From an uncultured Spirochaetaceae bacterium (GTDB lineage Bacteria > Spirochaetota > Spirochaetia > Treponematales > Treponemataceae): a stretch of 7,260 bases of DNA. Position numbers and translations under genes: made by a program. Positions within the stretch are counted from its first letter, which is position 1, and each line of letters starts with the position of its first letter. The notes under the pieces were generated by a model. It did not search any database. It saw only the letters and a list, made by a program, of their open reading frames with translations, and was not told where the DNA came from. Positions 5,535-7,260 of the stretch are shown piece after piece. Location: NCBI GenBank assembly GCA_902796985.1, contig CADBRC010000112.1, positions 1-7,260 on the forward strand, given 5' to 3'.

Positions 5535-5553
5535 GACCGCTGATACATAATGC
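5535..5553. repeat. Diverged copy of the palindrome arm
   Basis: GACCGCTGATACATAATGC matches AGCCGTTGACATATAATGC (5451-5469) at 14 of 19 positions by eye, and both are followed by AA. It is therefore inverted relative to the arm at 5430-5448, so the two could be imperfect ends of a 124-bp element. Similarity is modest. The wider span 5511-5616 holds no gene that I can support; besides this copy it contains a short TTGCAG-AAAC-CTGCAA hairpin (5597-5612) just after the luxS stop. Confidence 0.45.
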
Positions 5554-5616
5554 AAGGTCTCACGGGAATACGAAAGCCCCGGAAGAGCCTGCGGACTTGC
5601 AGAAACCTGCAAAGGC

Positions 5617-6096
5617 TTACTCGGGATAGACGGTGTGGGCCTTGTCCAGCTTATTCAATGTGTTGTCCAGGTAGCGGCGGGCCAGCCAGTTGGCCATGCC
5701 CAGATTCTGGTCCAGGTAATTGCCGCAGTCATGGGCGGTTGCGCCGGGAATCTCGCCCTTATAGTCCCTGACGAACTCGAACATCCTCTTGACGAGGGGG
5801 GCAACGGCCTCGCTGGTCAAGTCTCCGAACAGAACCAGATAGAAGCCCGTCCGGCAGCCCATCGGTCCGAAGTAGACGACGGAATCCTTCCACTCAGCAT
5901 CGTTGCGGAGGAAGGTCGCCCCCAGATGCTCTATCGTATGCATTTCGGCGGTGTTCATCACCGGCTCCTTGTTCGGGGCAGTCATGCGCAGGTCAAAGGT
6001 CGTCACCGTGACGTTCTCCTTCTTGTCCTTGCGGGAAACATAGACCCCCGGCTCCAGCTTCAGGTGGTTCACCGTAAAACTCGCAATCTTTTCCAT
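5617..6096 (-). CDS. luxS: S-ribosylhomocysteine lyase LuxS
   Basis: LuxS cleaves S-ribosylhomocysteine to homocysteine and 4,5-dihydroxy-2,3-pentanedione, the precursor of autoinducer-2, in the activated methyl cycle. From MEKIASFTVNHLKL the 159-residue product shows HTIEH (H53, E56, H57) and AHDCG (C124), the metal ligands H53/H57/C124, with E56 as general base, and GCRTGFYL with C81, the second catalytic residue (Cys84 in Bacillus subtilis). Length and all key residues are normal, so it should be active. The ATG at 6096 is preferred: GAGGA (6102-6106) lies five bases upstream and it matches family N-termini. The ATG at 6108 has GGGAGGA directly abutting it. No mtn/pfs or metabolic partner gene is present here. 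It follows the acyltransferase on the same strand with a 95-base gap. Confidence 0.97.
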   Translation of the reverse strand: MEKIASFTVNHLKLEPGVYVSRKDKKENVTVTTFDLRMTAPNKEPVMNTAEMHTIEHLGATFLRNDAEWKDSVVYFGPMGCRTGFYLVLFGDLTSEAVAPLVKRMFEFVRDYKGEIPGATAHDCGNYLDQNLGMANWLARRYLDNTLNKLDKAHTVYPE

Positions 6097-6144
6097 AGTA
6101 TTCCTCATTCCTCCCAGAATTTTCTATAAATAAAACCTTCTATA

Positions 6145-6173
6145 TATATAGCCTACAGGCAGAAAGTATACAA
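6145..6173 (-). promoter_or_regulatory. Weak candidate promoter of luxS
   Basis: On the minus strand TTGTAT (6168-6173) and TATATA (6145-6150) are separated by 17 bases; the -35 is poor (three of six) and the -10 lies in a TA-repeat run (6141-6150). Predicted start about 6138, leader about 42 bases. The 6097-6191 gap is AT-richer than the genes, which fits a promoter region, but I see no terminator for the upstream acyltransferase gene there. Confidence 0.35.
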
Positions 6174-6191
6174 GCCCCTTGTCCCATCCCG

Positions 6192-7256
6192 TTAAAACTT
6201 CAGCAGCCTGTACAGGGCCTTGAGCAGGAGGTGCAGGACGACGGCCGCTGCGAAGGTCAGCAGGCAGACGAGGACAACGAAGACTCCCGGCTGGCTTTGG
6301 CACAAGTCCATGTGGCGTTCCAGCATCTCTATTACGAAACCATGCAGCAAGAACATCTCGGAGGAGATGTTCCCCAAAAAGAGGATGGCTTTGTTCCCGA
6401 AGCGCAGTCCCTGAGAGAGGACCGCGGCGACAAGCAGGGCCAGCAGGACCATGACGGCACGGAGGGCGTACTCCGTCCAGGAGACGAAAAACACGTCGCG
6501 CGTCCGCAGGTAGGCAAGGGCAAGGAAGGGCAGCGGGACCAGGCAGCATGCAAGGAGGATGGCGGAGTTCCTCCTGCGGGACAGGAAGGCCTTGAAGCCC
6601 GCAAGTTTCCGCGCAAGGATGACTCCGTAGGCGAAGCCCAGCGACTGGCAGCCCCAGCCGAAGAGAGACAGGAATGCGGCAAGGGTGGTGAGCTTCCTTC
6701 CGTCCGCCATCCGGGAATCATGGAAGAACTGCACGGAAAGGCTGTAAAGAACAGTCAGGACAATGAGAACCCGGTCGGCCACGTCCAGGCCCCAGAACGT
6801 GTATTGCCCGTCGATTGCCTGCCGGACCAGGAAGAAGACGACGTAGAACAGGATGGCGACCAGCATGTAGCCCATGCCGCCCGACCAGATGTCGCAGGAG
6901 AATGCCTCCTTGAGCACGATGACGAGCAGGAGGGGGATGGCGGTCTTAAGGATTCGCTTATGGAAAGACCTCATGTAGTCCGGCTTGTGCGCCGCGCTGA
7001 AGGAAAGCCCGTAGCCGGAGAAAAGGAAGAAGATGCTCACCGCGATCCAGTGGACGAAGCCGAGGATGCAGTACTTCTCGCCCGCCCCCGTATGGGCGAG
7101 GATGACCGAAAAGCAGCAGAGAGCCTTGAGGACGCTGGTGTAGTCCCGGGACATGAAGAAGTCATTCTCCCTGTCGCGCCTGATTCCGAAGAAGGCAAGG
7201 GCGATGAAAGCGAGCTGGAAGAGGCTTGACAGCAGGAAGTTGGGGTCGGAAAGCAT
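6192..7256 (-). CDS. Acyltransferase family 3 membrane protein
   Basis: The 354-residue product is a multi-pass membrane protein with roughly ten hydrophobic segments. Near the N-terminus, after a first membrane segment (NFLLSSLFQLAFIALAFFG), it has RDYTSVLKALCCFSVILAHTG with the conserved helix-1 histidine and VSIFFLFSGYGLSFS, both hallmarks of the acyltransferase-3 family (PF01757; OafA, OpgC and related proteins), which transfer acyl groups such as acetyl or succinyl to glycans, lipids or sugars outside the cell. The acceptor cannot be told from sequence alone, but the protein is a plausible surface-glycan or cell-wall modifier. The start is tentative: the ATG at 7256 is four bases from the window edge, so no ribosome site is visible and the true start may lie further upstream. 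It stands ahead of luxS on the same strand without clear functional link. Confidence 0.8.
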   Translation of the reverse strand: MLSDPNFLLSSLFQLAFIALAFFGIRRDRENDFFMSRDYTSVLKALCCFSVILAHTGAGEKYCILGFVHWIAVSIFFLFSGYGLSFSAAHKPDYMRSFHKRILKTAIPLLLVIVLKEAFSCDIWSGGMGYMLVAILFYVVFFLVRQAIDGQYTFWGLDVADRVLIVLTVLYSLSVQFFHDSRMADGRKLTTLAAFLSLFGWGCQSLGFAYGVILARKLAGFKAFLSRRRNSAILLACCLVPLPFLALAYLRTRDVFFVSWTEYALRAVMVLLALLVAAVLSQGLRFGNKAILFLGNISSEMFLLHGFVIEMLERHMDLCQSQPGVFVVLVCLLTFAAAVVLHLLLKALYRLLKF

Positions 7257-7260
7257 GGAA

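Noticed and set aside
5430..5553. CRISPR array or small RNA gene in the luxS-yebC gap
   Set aside because: The repeats are inverted, only two or three, and diverged; there are no regularly spaced direct repeats and no promoter plus T-run terminator pair to support an RNA gene.
6231..7229. Plus-strand open frame of 332 codons opposite the acyltransferase
   Set aside because: Translation is a low-complexity Glu/Gln/Gly/Asp-rich string, the antisense image of hydrophobic membrane codons; no motif, no ribosome site.

Overview
The window is a GC-rich, gene-dense stretch of bacterial chromosome. It holds eight protein-coding genes and no RNA gene, CRISPR array, transposase or phage gene that I can recognise. 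Signal peptides, a lipobox lipoprotein, a TTG start for ruvC, the yebC/ruvC pairing and LuxS are compatible with a spirochaete. A short repeat built on CTCTAAAAACTG/CAGTTTTTAGAG resembles one I recall from Treponema-type genomes. I therefore favour a Treponema-like or related spirochaete, but this is an inference and the assignment is tentative.

Layout from left to right: (1) a minus-strand secreted LysM + M23 metallopeptidase (83-1021); (2) a divergent plus-strand metallophosphoesterase (1139-2101), with one repeat copy in front of it and a second inside its 3' end; (3) a convergent minus-strand pair, a lysozyme-like lipoprotein (2121-2900) that overlaps by ATGA an exported protein of unknown function (2897-3967); (4) minus-strand ruvC (4039-4521) and yebC (4629-5378), separated by a 42-bp near-perfect palindrome; (5) minus-strand luxS (5617-6096), separated from yebC by about 240 bp of noncoding DNA full of inverted repeats, which also carries a good yebC promoter; (6) a minus-strand multi-pass acyltransferase-3 protein (6192-7256) that reaches almost to the window edge.

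Functionally this is mostly housekeeping. The M23 enzyme and the lysozyme-like lipoprotein point to peptidoglycan remodelling in the cell envelope. RuvC resolves Holliday junctions, YebC is a translation/transcription-associated factor, LuxS belongs to the activated methyl cycle and makes the AI-2 precursor, and the acyltransferase probably modifies a surface glycan. I see no obvious new multi-gene system. The most interesting material is the intergenic structure (dispersed repeats that extend a coding region, two long palindromes, a possible small mobile-type element carrying the yebC -35 box) and the uncharacterised exported two-gene operon.
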